Source: an uncultured Bacteroidales bacterium (GTDB taxonomy: Bacteria > Bacteroidota > Bacteroidia > Bacteroidales > UBA932). Taken from it: a DNA stretch of 64,000 nucleotides. The DNA lies in NCBI GenBank assembly GCA_944326335.1, contig CALVDM010000004.1, positions 1 through 64,000 on the forward strand, given 5' to 3'. Position 1 is the stretch's first letter. Each line of letters opens with the position of its first letter. The position numbers and the translations under genes are program-made. Below are positions 9,404-17,505 of the stretch, one piece after another. Below the pieces are notes generated by a model, which did no database searches, had not been told where the DNA came from, and saw only the letters and a list, made by a program, of their open reading frames with translations.

Positions 9404-9805
9404 ATGGAGGCCTCCGTTCATCGCTGCACCCTCACGAAAGACGAGCGGCTGCATGGCGGGAAAGACATCGGGACACTCCTCGCCAAGGGGAAGTTCCATG
9501 CCGGCAAAGCCATAAGGTACTGCGTCCTTGCCGGCAACGGTCTCACACACAGCAGGATAATGATTTCTGTCCCGAAGAAGCTGTTCAGACGTGCGGTCAG
9601 GCGGAACACGCTTAAACGGAGGATACGCGAAAGTTTCCGGCTGCAGAAACATTTGCTGCCTGAGGATTACGGATTTGACATTCTGTTCATATACAACACA
9701 AAGGAACTCCTGTGCAGCAGCGAGATATATGCTGCAGTGGGGTCAATTCTGAGAGAGATTGCCGATGGACACGGAAAGACCGGGAAATTTCAGGAAAACA
9801 TTTAG
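9404..9805 (+). CDS. rnpA: Ribonuclease P protein component
   Basis: This is a 133-residue basic protein. The RNR motif ([12 protein letters not shown], about 66-77) that binds the RNase P RNA is intact, and ISVPKKL precedes it as usual. RnpA supports maturation of tRNA 5' ends. Its start follows the hemD stop codon directly. The last 41 bases overlap the start of yidD, a common arrangement for this pair. Confidence 0.96.
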   Translation: MEASVHRCTLTKDERLHGGKDIGTLLAKGKFHAGKAIRYCVLAGNGLTHSRIMISVPKKLFRRAVRRNTLKRRIRESFRLQKHLLPEDYGFDILFIYNTKELLCSSEIYAAVGSILREIADGHGKTGKFQENI

Positions 9806-10034
9806 GGATACTGTCAGGAAGATAGCCATCTTCCCGTTCATCTTCCTTATAATGTTCTACAGGAAGTGCATCTCCCCGTTCACTCCGCCATCGTGCAGAT
9901 TCACTCCGACCTGTTCACAGTACGCTCTCGAGGCGTTCAGGAAACACGGCCCGTTCAAAGGCCTGTACCTCACGGTCAGAAGGCTGCTCAAATGCCATCC
10001 GTGGGGAGGAAGCGGATACGACCCTGTACCATAA
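9765..10034 (+). CDS. yidD: Membrane protein insertion efficiency factor
   Basis: The 89-residue protein has an N-terminal amphipathic or membrane helix (about 20-35), then the family core [31 protein letters not shown] and the tail [13 protein letters not shown]. YidD helps the YidC insertase at the inner membrane. The ATG at 9765 is preferred over an in-frame TTG six bases upstream. It overlaps rnpA by 41 bases. Confidence 0.95.
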   Translation: MDTERPGNFRKTFRDTVRKIAIFPFIFLIMFYRKCISPFTPPSCRFTPTCSQYALEAFRKHGPFKGLYLTVRRLLKCHPWGGSGYDPVP

Positions 10035-10047
10035 AGCAGACTGACAC

Positions 10048-10752
10048 ATGCCAAGAAAAGAAAACATACGCAAGATGTTCGACAACATCGCCCCGGACTA
10101 CGACAAGCTCAACCATATCCTGTCTCTCGGCATAGACCGGTCATGGAGAAGGAAGGCCGTCAGGGAGATTCTGGACAGCGGGAAACCGATGCAGATTCTC
10201 GACGTGGCATGCGGGACATGCGACTTCTCGATAGAGATAGCGCGGAAAGCCCCGGCCGGGAGCCATGTCACCGGAGCTGACATCTCCGAAAAGATGCTCG
10301 AGGCAGGACAGGCCAAGATAAACGGCGCCGGCCTTGAGGGCAGGATAAGCCTTGCAGCGGAAGACTGCGAACAGCTGAGCTATGCCGGCTCGAGCTTCGA
10401 CAGGGTGACCGTGGCTTTCGGGGTGCGCAACTTCGAACATCTCGGGCAGGGACTGAAGGAAATGCTGCGGGTCCTGAAACCCGGAGGGAAGCTTGTGATA
10501 CTGGAGCTGTCGGTCCCGGGAAACCCTGTCCTGAAATTCCTCTACAAACTATACTTCCTCAACATACTGCCGGCAATCGGAGGGATGATATCGGGAGACA
10601 AGGGAGCCTACAGGTACCTGCCGGAATCGGTGCTGAGATTCCCTGCACCGGACATGTTCATGCGGATGATGTCGGACTGCGGGTATGCCGGCGTCAGGGA
10701 AAGAGCCTTCACCTTCGGCATCTGCAGGATGTACTGCGGGGAAAAACGCTAG
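10048..10752 (+). CDS. ubiE: Demethylmenaquinone methyltransferase
   Basis: The 234-residue protein starts with the family pattern MFDNIAPDYDKLNHILSLGID. The SAM-binding motif is LDVACGTCDF (51-60), and the signature FGVRNFEHLGQGLKEMLRVL follows. The enzyme methylates demethylmenaquinone as the last step of menaquinone synthesis, also called MenG. MenA, the enzyme of the previous step, is encoded convergently at the next locus, and the two stop codons overlap by four bases, so the two final menaquinone steps sit tail to tail. Confidence 0.96.
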   Translation: MPRKENIRKMFDNIAPDYDKLNHILSLGIDRSWRRKAVREILDSGKPMQILDVACGTCDFSIEIARKAPAGSHVTGADISEKMLEAGQAKINGAGLEGRISLAAEDCEQLSYAGSSFDRVTVAFGVRNFEHLGQGLKEMLRVLKPGGKLVILELSVPGNPVLKFLYKLYFLNILPAIGGMISGDKGAYRYLPESVLRFPAPDMFMRMMSDCGYAGVRERAFTFGICRMYCGEKR

Positions 10753-11663
10753 AACAGCAGGAACTGGATAAAGCCGAAACCTGCGAGCAGGGCGAACACG
10801 AAAGTGAGGATGACGAGGAACGGGAGCTGCCTGTCAAGGGACTTCCCTGACAGTTTCCACACCTTCACGACGTGAACGATGAAAAACGGCAGCGTCAGGA
10901 CATACAGATAATGCCACGGGTCGTAAATCCTCAGGAATGAATATGCGAGCATGCAGAGCCAGCCTGCGGCTATAAGGGCGGTGTGATATATCTTTGCGTT
11001 TCTCTCCCCTATCCTCACCGGTATCGTCCTGCGAGTGAGCGCGTCGCTTTCCATGTCCCGGATATTGTTCACGTTGAGCACAGCCGTGCTGAAACATCCG
11101 ATTGACACCGCCGGCAGGACCAGAATCCACGTACGGATAACGTGCGCAGCTACGAAATACGAGCCGAGGACAGACACAATCCCGAAAAACAGGAATACGA
11201 AAATATCTCCCTGCCCCCTGTAGCCATAGGGATTCCTTCCGAGAGTATATTTGAGGGCTCCGGATATCGCCGCCACTCCGAGAAGCATCGTTATGAACGC
11301 CCCGTAGTCGAGGAAGGTGCCGAATGAGAACCATATCATCGCCAGCCCCGACGCTGCGGAAAGCAGGACATAGACAGCGACCATGGCCTTGTATTCCTTT
11401 TCGCCGAGAAGCCCCGTCGAAAGGGTGTAGCCCGGGCCCTGCCTGTCAGAGAGGCGGTCCGTTCCCTTCAGGAAGTCTCCGAGTTCGTTGGCCGTATTTG
11501 AAAGTATCTGCAGGAAAACCGCCGTAAGCAAAGTGAACAATGCGGCCATCGGATTCACCTGGTAGTCTGAAAACGCCAGCATAAGCCCGAGGGACACTCC
11601 GGCAAGCGACTGGGGCAGCGTCCTGAGGCGCATTGCCACGATATATGGTTTTATTTTATTCAT
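10749..11663 (-). CDS. menA: 1,4-dihydroxy-2-naphthoate polyprenyltransferase
   Basis: The 304-residue UbiA-family membrane protein has eight or nine membrane segments. The first aspartate-rich motif is NELGDFLKGTD (59-69), and the start MNKIKPYIVAMRLRTLPQSLAG is typical for MenA. The start at 11663 is chosen because an upstream in-frame ATG at 11717 would add a hydrophobic 18-residue extension not seen in the family. MenA attaches the isoprenoid tail to 1,4-dihydroxy-2-naphthoate in the inner membrane. Its 3' end overlaps ubiE by four bases. Confidence 0.93.
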   Translation of the reverse strand: MNKIKPYIVAMRLRTLPQSLAGVSLGLMLAFSDYQVNPMAALFTLLTAVFLQILSNTANELGDFLKGTDRLSDRQGPGYTLSTGLLGEKEYKAMVAVYVLLSAASGLAMIWFSFGTFLDYGAFITMLLGVAAISGALKYTLGRNPYGYRGQGDIFVFLFFGIVSVLGSYFVAAHVIRTWILVLPAVSIGCFSTAVLNVNNIRDMESDALTRRTIPVRIGERNAKIYHTALIAAGWLCMLAYSFLRIYDPWHYLYVLTLPFFIVHVVKVWKLSGKSLDRQLPFLVILTFVFALLAGFGFIQFLLF

Positions 11664-11830
11664 CTCAAAAACAACCCGAAAAAAGTAAAACAACACATAA
11701 AACAACATCGTCAACAACGCCCGGCACAGACAAAGAGGCGATATTTGTTCCCGGTTAAGAATCTTATTCGTCTCTTTCTGTGGCGATAAATTATCGGGAC
11801 CGTGTGCAATTTTTCCCGAGCCACAGAACT

Positions 11831-11861
11831 AAAACGGGTTGTCGTGAAGACAACCCGTTTT
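11831..11861 (-). terminator. Predicted terminator of lepA (possibly bidirectional)
   Basis: A perfect 13-bp stem pairs 11831-11843 with 11849-11861 around the loop GTGAA. On the minus strand the stem ends in a run of four T residues followed by AGTT, just after the lepA stop codon. The A/T-flanked stem could also act on the plus strand, although no plus-strand gene ends here. Confidence 0.8.
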
Positions 11862-11869
11862 GTGTTTTG

Positions 11870-13657
11870 TCAATCGAGTTTCAACACTGCCATGAAAGCA
11901 CTCTGCGGGACTTCGACGGTGCCTATCTGACGCATGCGCTTCTTTCCCTGCTTCTGCTTCTCGAGCAGTTTCCTCTTTCTGGTTATGTCTCCGCCATAAC
12001 ATTTCGCGGTGACATCCTTGCGGACAGCCTTCACCGTCTCCCTCGCTATTATCTTGGCTCCGATTGCCGCCTGTATCGCGACATCGAACTGCTGTCTCGG
12101 GATAAGTTCCTTCAGCTTTTCGCATATCTTGCGGCCGAAATCATAGGCATGGTCGGCATGAATCAGGCTCGAAAGAGCATCGGCCGGGTCTCCGTTGAGC
12201 AGGATGTCCAGCTTCACGAGCCGCGCCTCCTTGAAGCCGGTGACATGGTAGTCGAAGGATGCATATCCCTTGGATATCGACTTCAGCTTGTCGTAGAAGT
12301 CGAAAACTATTTCAGACAGAGGCATGTCGTAAGTGAGCTCGAGACGGTCAGAGGTTATGTAGTGCTGGTTTATGAGCGTCCCCCTCTTGTCGAGACAGAG
12401 TTTCATTATCGGCCCGTAGAACTCGGACTTCGAGATGACCTGAGCCCTTATGTAAGGTTCCTCTATTTTTGAAATCAGGGTCGGGGCAGGAAGGCCGGAC
12501 GGATTATGCACGTCAATCACTTCGCCCTGTGTCGTATATACCTTGTAGGACACGTTCGGGACGGTGGTGATGACATCCATGTTGAATTCGCGGTATAGCC
12601 GCTCCTGGATTATCTCAAGATGGAGAAGTCCGAGGAAACCGCAGCGGAAACCGAAGCCGAGGGCGAGGGAAGACTCCGGTTCGAACACCAGCGAGGCGTC
12701 GTTCAGCTGGAGTTTCTCCAACGAAGAGCGGAGTTCCTCATACTGGTCTGTCTCTACGGGATAGACTCCTGCGAAAAGCATCGGCTTCACCTCCTCGAAA
12801 CCGGCGATGGCCTCGCTGCAGGGGTTGTCCACATGTGTTATGGTGTCTCCGACTTTCACTTCCGACGCTGTCTTTATTCCGGATATGATGTAGCCCACAC
12901 TGCCGCAAGGTATCTCGGGGCGTGGGTCCATCTTCATCTTCAGGACACCGACCTCGTCTGCATCGTATGTCTTCCCCGTATTGAAGAACTTGACCTTGTC
13001 TCCGGTCCGGATGCTTCCGTTCTTTATCTTGAAATAGGCTATAATCCCCCTGAAGGAATTGAATACGGAGTCGAAAATAAGAGCCTGGAGCGGAGCATCC
13101 GGATCCCCTGTCGGGGCCGGAATCCTCTCGACTATCGCATCGAGAATCTCATGGACGCCCTGCCCGGTCTTCCCGGACGCGCACAGCACATCCTCAGGCT
13201 TGCATCCGAGCAGGTCCACAACCTGGTCCGTGACCACATCCACCATGGCGGAATCCACATCTATCTTGTTGAGGACCGGGATTATCTCGAGATCATGCTC
13301 TATAGCCAGATACAGATTGGAAATCGTCTGGGCCTGTATGCCTTGCGTCGCATCCACCACCAGAAGTGCGCCCTCACACGATGCAATCGCCCTCGAGACC
13401 TCATAGGAGAAATCCACATGGCCCGGAGTGTCGATAAGGTTCAGTACGTATTTCTCACCGCCATGCACATAGTCCATCTGTATCGCATGGCTCTTTATGG
13501 TGATTCCCTTCTCCCTCTCAAGGTCCATGGAATCCAGCACCTGGGCTTCCATGTCCCTTTCCGCAAGAGTCTTCGTAATCTCAATCATCCTGTCGGCAAG
13601 CGTGCTTTTACCGTGGTCGATATGGGCAATTATGCAGAAATTCCTTATATTCTTCAT
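11870..13657 (-). CDS. lepA: Elongation factor 4 (LepA), ribosomal back-translocation GTPase
   Basis: The 595-residue protein has the usual length. G1 is AHIDHGKST (11-19), followed by DTPGHVDF and NKID; the C-terminus carries the family-specific tail with [19 protein letters not shown]. LepA binds stalled or mistranslocated ribosomes and affects ribosome assembly and translation under stress. An in-frame ATG at 13693 exists, but it lies upstream of the predicted -7 element at 13682-13689, so the start at 13657 is the one that can be transcribed. It is a single-gene unit with its own terminator. Confidence 0.98.
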   Translation of the reverse strand: MKNIRNFCIIAHIDHGKSTLADRMIEITKTLAERDMEAQVLDSMDLEREKGITIKSHAIQMDYVHGGEKYVLNLIDTPGHVDFSYEVSRAIASCEGALLVVDATQGIQAQTISNLYLAIEHDLEIIPVLNKIDVDSAMVDVVTDQVVDLLGCKPEDVLCASGKTGQGVHEILDAIVERIPAPTGDPDAPLQALIFDSVFNSFRGIIAYFKIKNGSIRTGDKVKFFNTGKTYDADEVGVLKMKMDPRPEIPCGSVGYIISGIKTASEVKVGDTITHVDNPCSEAIAGFEEVKPMLFAGVYPVETDQYEELRSSLEKLQLNDASLVFEPESSLALGFGFRCGFLGLLHLEIIQERLYREFNMDVITTVPNVSYKVYTTQGEVIDVHNPSGLPAPTLISKIEEPYIRAQVISKSEFYGPIMKLCLDKRGTLINQHYITSDRLELTYDMPLSEIVFDFYDKLKSISKGYASFDYHVTGFKEARLVKLDILLNGDPADALSSLIHADHAYDFGRKICEKLKELIPRQQFDVAIQAAIGAKIIARETVKAVRKDVTAKCYGGDITRKRKLLEKQKQGKKRMRQIGTVEVPQSAFMAVLKLD

Positions 13658-13681
13658 ACGATTCCAAATCACGTCAGACTG

Positions 13682-13689
13682 CAAAGATA
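13682..13689 (-). promoter_or_regulatory. Predicted -7 element for lepA
   Basis: The minus strand reads TATCTTTG (TAnnTTTG), 25 bp before the lepA start. Its position rules out the longer in-frame start. Confidence 0.55.
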
Positions 13690-13805
13690 GCAAGTTTTAC
13701 GTAATTGACGCATCCGGAAAAGCCCGCGGGCGTCTCCGGAAACTCTTTTCAGGGATTATGACGACAAATTTTCCAGGTATCCGGCGGAAAATCGAAACTG
13801 TTTCC

Positions 13806-13813
13806 TATATTTG
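13806..13813 (+). promoter_or_regulatory. Predicted -7 element for the HTH leader transcript
   Basis: TATATTTG matches TAnnTTTG. A start near 13820 would give the downstream HTH gene a leader of about 330 bases that contains the small ORF and the structured RNA. No convincing -33 element is seen. Confidence 0.45.
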
Positions 13814-13915
13814 TCACCTACTGTCGGCACTTTCGGGCAGGCAGGAAACATATAAAGGCGTTTTATGCGTTGATCTTCTGACTTTTGAATCTCGCAAATT
13901 TAAAACTCACGGAAG

Positions 13916-13975
13916 ATGACAACGGCGGGAACGCCTGCGTGGTATGATTATGCCATACCCTCGGTCACATCGTAG
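13916..13975 (+). CDS. Possible 19-residue leader peptide inside the structured leader
   Basis: An ATG at 13916 opens a short frame reading MTTAGTPAWYDYAIP and ending with a TAG at 13973-13975. A GGAAG sequence directly precedes the ATG. The frame runs through the left arms of the leader RNA stems (13931-13935 and 13941-13948) and stops in the loop of the internal hairpin, so a translating ribosome would disrupt those stems. Whether it is translated is unknown; the call rests on position only. Confidence 0.35.
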   Translation: MTTAGTPAWYDYAIPSVTS

Positions 13976-14086
13976 CTGATGTGCCGAAGGTTTATCATAC
14001 CGGCGTGGGCTGACTGGCGTTGCTTATCCTGTGAGTAAGGCATGCGAGAGCCTAAAAGTCGGGATGGGCATAGCAGGACCCACGCC
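13931..14086 (+). ncRNA. Candidate structured leader RNA upstream of the HTH regulator
   Basis: Several stems are visible. ACGCC (13931-13935) pairs with GGCGT (14002-14006), and GGTATGAT (13941-13948) pairs with ATCATACC (13994-14001). These enclose a hairpin pairing 13962-13971 with 13978-13986, with one bulge. A competing stem pairs GGCGTGGG (14002-14009) with CCCACGCC (14079-14086) and encloses a small hairpin at 14022-14041. Because 14002-14006 is used by both long stems, they exclude each other, as in an attenuator or riboswitch. GGTATG (13941-13946) can also fold locally with CATACC (13954-13959). I cannot name a known RNA family. Confidence 0.5.
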
Positions 14087-14149
14087 TTTCGCATATTGGG
14101 AACTCATTCGGACAACTGCCTGTCGGGGTCTTCACAGGCGTGCAGGAAA

Positions 14150-14395
14150 ATGCACATAGGGCACCTCATACGGCAGAAAGTGGAGGAGAAGAAAATCCCC
14201 GTAGTGCGGCTGGCAGATGAATTGTCATACAGCCGCACCAATCTGTACAAGATATTCAGCAAACGCTCCATCGACACCGAGGTGCTCATGCGCCTGTCCC
14301 GCATACTTGAATTCGACTTCTTCAGTCTGTACAGCGAGAAACTCTGCGGCAGGGAAGACTCCGCCGGAAGCGGCAGGACTGTCCCCGATAAGTAG
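14150..14395 (+). CDS. Small XRE-like helix-turn-helix protein
   Basis: This is an 81-residue protein starting MHIGHLIRQKVEEKKIPVV. An HTH is visible in residues 17-60 (RLADELSYSRTNLYKIFSKRSIDTEVLMRLSRIL), followed by FDFFSLYSEKL, a combination seen in many small Bacteroidales regulators. The frame stays open upstream to 14042, but residue 37 of that longer frame is the family-like start and is preceded by a purine-rich CAGGAA. It follows the long structured leader and precedes the lipoprotein cluster by 99 bases. The target is unknown. Confidence 0.8.
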   Translation: MHIGHLIRQKVEEKKIPVVRLADELSYSRTNLYKIFSKRSIDTEVLMRLSRILEFDFFSLYSEKLCGREDSAGSGRTVPDK

Positions 14396-14494
14396 ACATG
14401 CAAACTTTTCGGGGACACTCCAACGAGCACTGCAAGGAAAAATACATTTTTCTTTGTTCCTGGAAATTTACAAAAGGACAAACCTGTGAAACAA

Positions 14495-15223
14495 ATGAAA
14501 AAATTCTCATTCCTTACCGCCGCAACAGCGGTAATCTCTCTTTTCATCATCGGTTCATGCACACCGCTCGGTTCAGGTTCGGGAAGTTCCTCTTCAATTT
14601 ACGGGGAATGGTATCCGATGGAAAGCCATGAAGACGGCAGCTGGTATGACGAATATGACCCGGAATGGAGATGGACATTCAACGAGGACGGGTCTGGATT
14701 CCTGTATGACACTGGGAGCTACATACATTTCACCTATACGTATGACAGCGCTGACGAAAGTCTGACAATCCTGTACGAAGGAGGTGACACAGAGTATTTT
14801 CAGGTAAAATCCGTTTCCTCGAATCTGCTGGTGCTGTACAGCCGGGAATTCGACGGCACATTGAGGCTTGCCAAAAACCCCGACACCTATGTCCCTGCAT
14901 CTGACGGCGGCAATCCCGGAGAAGATGAAGAAGAAACCGCGGCCACAATCACCGGCAGGTGGTATATCGACTCCGTGCGCGAACTGCCCGACGGGAACTG
15001 GGGCAATGCCTATGACGGCTCCTATGTGGAATTCAATGCCGACGGCACCTGCTTTTCCTCGGCCGACAATGTCCGTGGCGTCTACACCTGGGATTCCTCC
15101 CTGTACAGGCTGACAATCATTTATGGAGGAGATGCCGAAACCTACAATGTGGACTACATCACATCCGAAGAGATGGTCTTCACCGATGCATATAATGAAT
15201 ACAAGATCAAATTTAGAAGATAG
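14495..15223 (+). CDS. Lipoprotein with two lipocalin-like domains
   Basis: The 242-residue protein has a signal peptide and a lipobox (FIIGSC, Cys22) followed by a Gly/Ser-rich linker. Two similar beta-rich units follow: one begins GEWYPMESHEDGSWYDEY and the second, after an acidic linker, begins GRWYIDSVRELPDGNW. Each carries a line like F-N-x-D-G, typical of the lipocalin-like DUF family of Bacteroidales lipoproteins (WxL...FxxDG). Role and ligand are unknown. An in-frame GTG at 14486 is possible, but the ATG at 14495 gives a normal signal peptide. It is coupled to the next gene, whose ATG follows its stop directly. Confidence 0.75.
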   Translation: MKKFSFLTAATAVISLFIIGSCTPLGSGSGSSSSIYGEWYPMESHEDGSWYDEYDPEWRWTFNEDGSGFLYDTGSYIHFTYTYDSADESLTILYEGGDTEYFQVKSVSSNLLVLYSREFDGTLRLAKNPDTYVPASDGGNPGEDEEETAATITGRWYIDSVRELPDGNWGNAYDGSYVEFNADGTCFSSADNVRGVYTWDSSLYRLTIIYGGDAETYNVDYITSEEMVFTDAYNEYKIKFRR

Positions 15224-15766
15224 ATGAAGAGATTCCTTACAATATTTGCGGTACAGACAGTCTGCATTGCTGCTGTTCTGCAGTCCTGCACCCCGCTCGG
15301 CTCGGGTACCGCCTCAGGAAATGTCGACCCTGCCCTTCTGCCCGGCACATGGATATACGCCGGCTATTATGAAGGAGTATATGCCGGTTCATTGGATAAC
15401 ATTACCGGGCCTGTAGAATGGTGGTACGATGCGATTGACGTAAGTAACGTGACCGGCGGACAATGGCTCGACACGGCAACCGACCCTTCGCAATACGTCG
15501 AATTCAACGCGGACGGCGGATGTTGGTATAATGAATATGGCGACTACGTTAATGCAAATGAATTCACGTACACGTTCTCACCGGACAACAGGGGGATAGG
15601 ATTGGATTACCCTGATGCAGGAGATGGATTCGAGGATGTCTACATGATTGAGAAACTGACGGAACAGGAGCTTATCCTTGTCTTCCCCGAGTCTGACGAA
15701 TCCGGAGAAACGATTTACATCTGCAAAGAACGATTCATCCGCAAAAGCGGACAGACAGGAAACTGA
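15224..15766 (+). CDS. Lipocalin-like lipoprotein, paralogue of the preceding gene product
   Basis: The 180-residue protein has a signal peptide with lipobox LQSC and then PLGSG, the same CTPLGSG head as its neighbour. The mature part contains GTWIYAGYYEG and VEFNADGGCWYNEYGDYV, matching the W...FNADG pattern of the upstream protein, so this looks like a single lipocalin-like unit. It is probably anchored in the outer membrane. Function is unknown. It is followed after 23 bases by a beta-barrel gene that may work with it. Confidence 0.7.
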   Translation: MKRFLTIFAVQTVCIAAVLQSCTPLGSGTASGNVDPALLPGTWIYAGYYEGVYAGSLDNITGPVEWWYDAIDVSNVTGGQWLDTATDPSQYVEFNADGGCWYNEYGDYVNANEFTYTFSPDNRGIGLDYPDAGDGFEDVYMIEKLTEQELILVFPESDESGETIYICKERFIRKSGQTGN

Positions 15767-15789
15767 TTAACCATAAAATCAATGACATA

Positions 15790-16440
15790 ATGAAAAAAGT
15801 ATTTATCATCGCAATCGCCGCAATCGCGGCCTCTCTGACGGCCTCGGCTCAGGAAAAGGGCGACATGTACATTTCCGCCACCCTTGACCTGAACACTTCC
15901 AGCAGTGTGCAGGCATCGGGCAATTCTTCGGTAAAGGAATCGGGCGGACTGAATTTCGGATTCAGCCCTGAATTCGGTATTTTCCTGATTGACAGGCTCG
16001 AACTGAATGTGGGTCTCGGCTATGAAATGTCAAAAGTTCCAAACGGAGGCAAGACCGAGAACCAGACAGACCTTTTCGACATCGACAACATCTTCAACAT
16101 CGGCGCAGGACTCAACTATCATTTCCGCGTGGCCGACAAGCTGAGCTATGCTCCCGGAGTGAAGTTCCTGGTCGGATTCGGCGGGGCCAAAAGCCAGGTG
16201 TCCGCCAGCGAGGTCGAGCAGGCCTACAAGAACACGGCTTTCACCTTGAGGCTGTCCCTGATGAAATTCGAATTCAGGCCGGCGGAACACTTTGCCATGA
16301 CATTCGAAGCCGGAAGTCTCGACTTCAATACGGATACTAAAACACGGAATGTAGGGAACACCATCAGTAAGGAAAGGGTGAATACCTTCGGTCTCGGCCT
16401 AAACATCGGCGCCGAGATAGGGTTCAAGTGTTATTTTTAA
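15790..16440 (+). CDS. Outer membrane beta-barrel protein
   Basis: The 216-residue protein has a clear signal peptide ending in ASAQ (about 18-21). The mature part consists of alternating hydrophobic beta strands (LNFGFSPEFGIFL, LELNVGLGYEM, FNIGAGLNYHF and so on) and ends in phenylalanine, the usual C-terminal signature for barrel insertion. The size suits an eight-strand OmpA/OmpX-like barrel without a periplasmic domain. It closes a three-gene unit with the two lipoproteins and is followed by a terminator hairpin. Confidence 0.85.
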   Translation: MKKVFIIAIAAIAASLTASAQEKGDMYISATLDLNTSSSVQASGNSSVKESGGLNFGFSPEFGIFLIDRLELNVGLGYEMSKVPNGGKTENQTDLFDIDNIFNIGAGLNYHFRVADKLSYAPGVKFLVGFGGAKSQVSASEVEQAYKNTAFTLRLSLMKFEFRPAEHFAMTFEAGSLDFNTDTKTRNVGNTISKERVNTFGLGLNIGAEIGFKCYF

Positions 16441-16463
16441 CGGCTTACCCTTATCTCAGGGAG

Positions 16464-16512
16464 AGCTCCGGGCAGACTCATGATATTGAAACAAATCCTG
16501 CCCGGGGCTTTT
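16464..16512 (+). terminator. Predicted terminator after the beta-barrel gene
   Basis: A 12-bp stem with one G-U pair joins 16464-16475 and 16498-16509 across a 22-base loop and is followed by TTT. It lies 24 bases after the stop codon of the beta-barrel gene and 15 bases before the convergent trmN6 stop. Confidence 0.55.
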
Positions 16513-16526
16513 GCCGTATCATGGAA

Positions 16527-17255
16527 TCAGATGTTGATATAGAAAGGTTTTGTCAGCTCCCTGTACTCCGGGGTGAAGGAGCCGTCTTTCATGAGGGTAA
16601 GAAGCTGTTCCCGGCAATCTCCGGAATGCCGTTTCGAAAACTCCGCGACTATGCGGGACGGCTTTTTCCTTTCGACAGTCCTGATACGCACGATACGTAC
16701 GGGTTGCAGACCGTTCATCCTGGCATGCCGCAGCAGCCACAATTCCGAATCTGCAGGGAGAATCATGGACAGGATGCCGTCTGACGCAAGATGTTCCGCG
16801 GCGAAAGCAGCCAGTTCCCTGTATGACAATGTATCGGTGTGCCGGGCGGCATTGCGTCTCATGTCCGGCGCCTGGAGAGAAAGGTCATAGTACGGAGGAT
16901 TGGAGAAGATGTGGTCGAAGGCTGCCGGCACATCAGGACCGGAGAGCCCGGAAAGCGGAAGATGCTTCGCTTCAAGCATGTCCGGCCACGGGGAGCCGGC
17001 AAAATTCACGGCGGCCTCACGTGCGGAAGGGCCGTCGATGTCTATTGCGGTTATCCTTGCATCGGAGACGCCGGCGTCATACAGACGCTGCGCCGCCATC
17101 AAGGCGACGGTCCCCGTGCCGGTGCCCACGTCGAGACAGTTCCTGTCCGCCGCGCGCAGCGTCATCAGCGCACCGAGAAGCACCCCGTCCGTATTCACCT
17201 TCATGGCGGATTCGGAATTTGCCACCGAAAAGCGGCGGAATCTGAATGTGCTCAT
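16527..17255 (-). CDS. trmN6: tRNA1(Val) (adenine(37)-N6)-methyltransferase
   Basis: The 242-residue protein starts FRFRRFSVANSESAMKVNTDGVLLGA, typical of TrmN6/YfiC. The SAM-binding motif is LDVGTGTGTVALM (41-53) and the N6-adenine catalytic motif NPPY is at 119-122. The enzyme methylates A37 of tRNA-Val in the cytoplasm. The start codon borders a MITE-like insertion: the first base of the ATG lies in its left target-site duplicate, so the native promoter has been displaced and transcription must start within or beyond the element. Confidence 0.94.
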   Translation of the reverse strand: MSTFRFRRFSVANSESAMKVNTDGVLLGALMTLRAADRNCLDVGTGTGTVALMAAQRLYDAGVSDARITAIDIDGPSAREAAVNFAGSPWPDMLEAKHLPLSGLSGPDVPAAFDHIFSNPPYYDLSLQAPDMRRNAARHTDTLSYRELAAFAAEHLASDGILSMILPADSELWLLRHARMNGLQPVRIVRIRTVERKKPSRIVAEFSKRHSGDCREQLLTLMKDGSFTPEYRELTKPFYINI

Positions 17256-17260
17256 AAATA

Positions 17261-17492
17261 ACGTCAGTTCGACGAATTTATGTTGTTCAGAACCAGGGAA
17301 TTCGTCGAACTGTCGTTATGGATTTCTTCGAAATCCAGATTTCTTAAACCCCAGTCGCTGTGGCGACAGCCCCTTTCCAAGGGGCGCCACCCCCATTCGC
17401 CCCCTCGCCGGGGGCTCGTCGCAGAACCTGCGTTCTGCTCCTCAGCGGAAGTTCGATGATTTTCACTAAATTAAAATTCATCGAACTCACGT
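17261..17492. mobile_element. 232-bp MITE-like element with terminal inverted repeats and target-site duplication
   Basis: The ends form 19-bp terminal inverted repeats (17261-17279 and 17474-17492) that match at 17 of 19 positions; the left end reads ACGTCAGTTCGACGAATTT. Both ends are flanked by the identical 6-bp direct repeat TAAATA (17255-17260 and 17493-17498), as expected for a target-site duplication. The inside holds no ORF of note but a chain of hairpins: 17265-17278/17299-17312, 17319-17325/17331-17337, 17354-17358/17363-17367, 17370-17375/17379-17384, 17399-17404/17410-17415, 17421-17427/17432-17438 and 17450-17459/17478-17487. A non-autonomous transposable element is the simplest reading. 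Confidence 0.75.
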
Positions 17493-17505
17493 TAAATAAG
17501 AGATA

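Noticed and set aside
13497..13919. A 140-codon open frame on the plus strand before the HTH leader
   Set aside because: Most of it is antisense to the lepA 5' end and promoter, and it ends at the leader-peptide start; no motif or signal is seen.
17347..17441. CRISPR-like or rRNA-like repeat
   Set aside because: The hairpins are all different in sequence and unevenly spaced; terminal repeats and a target duplication explain the region better as a MITE.
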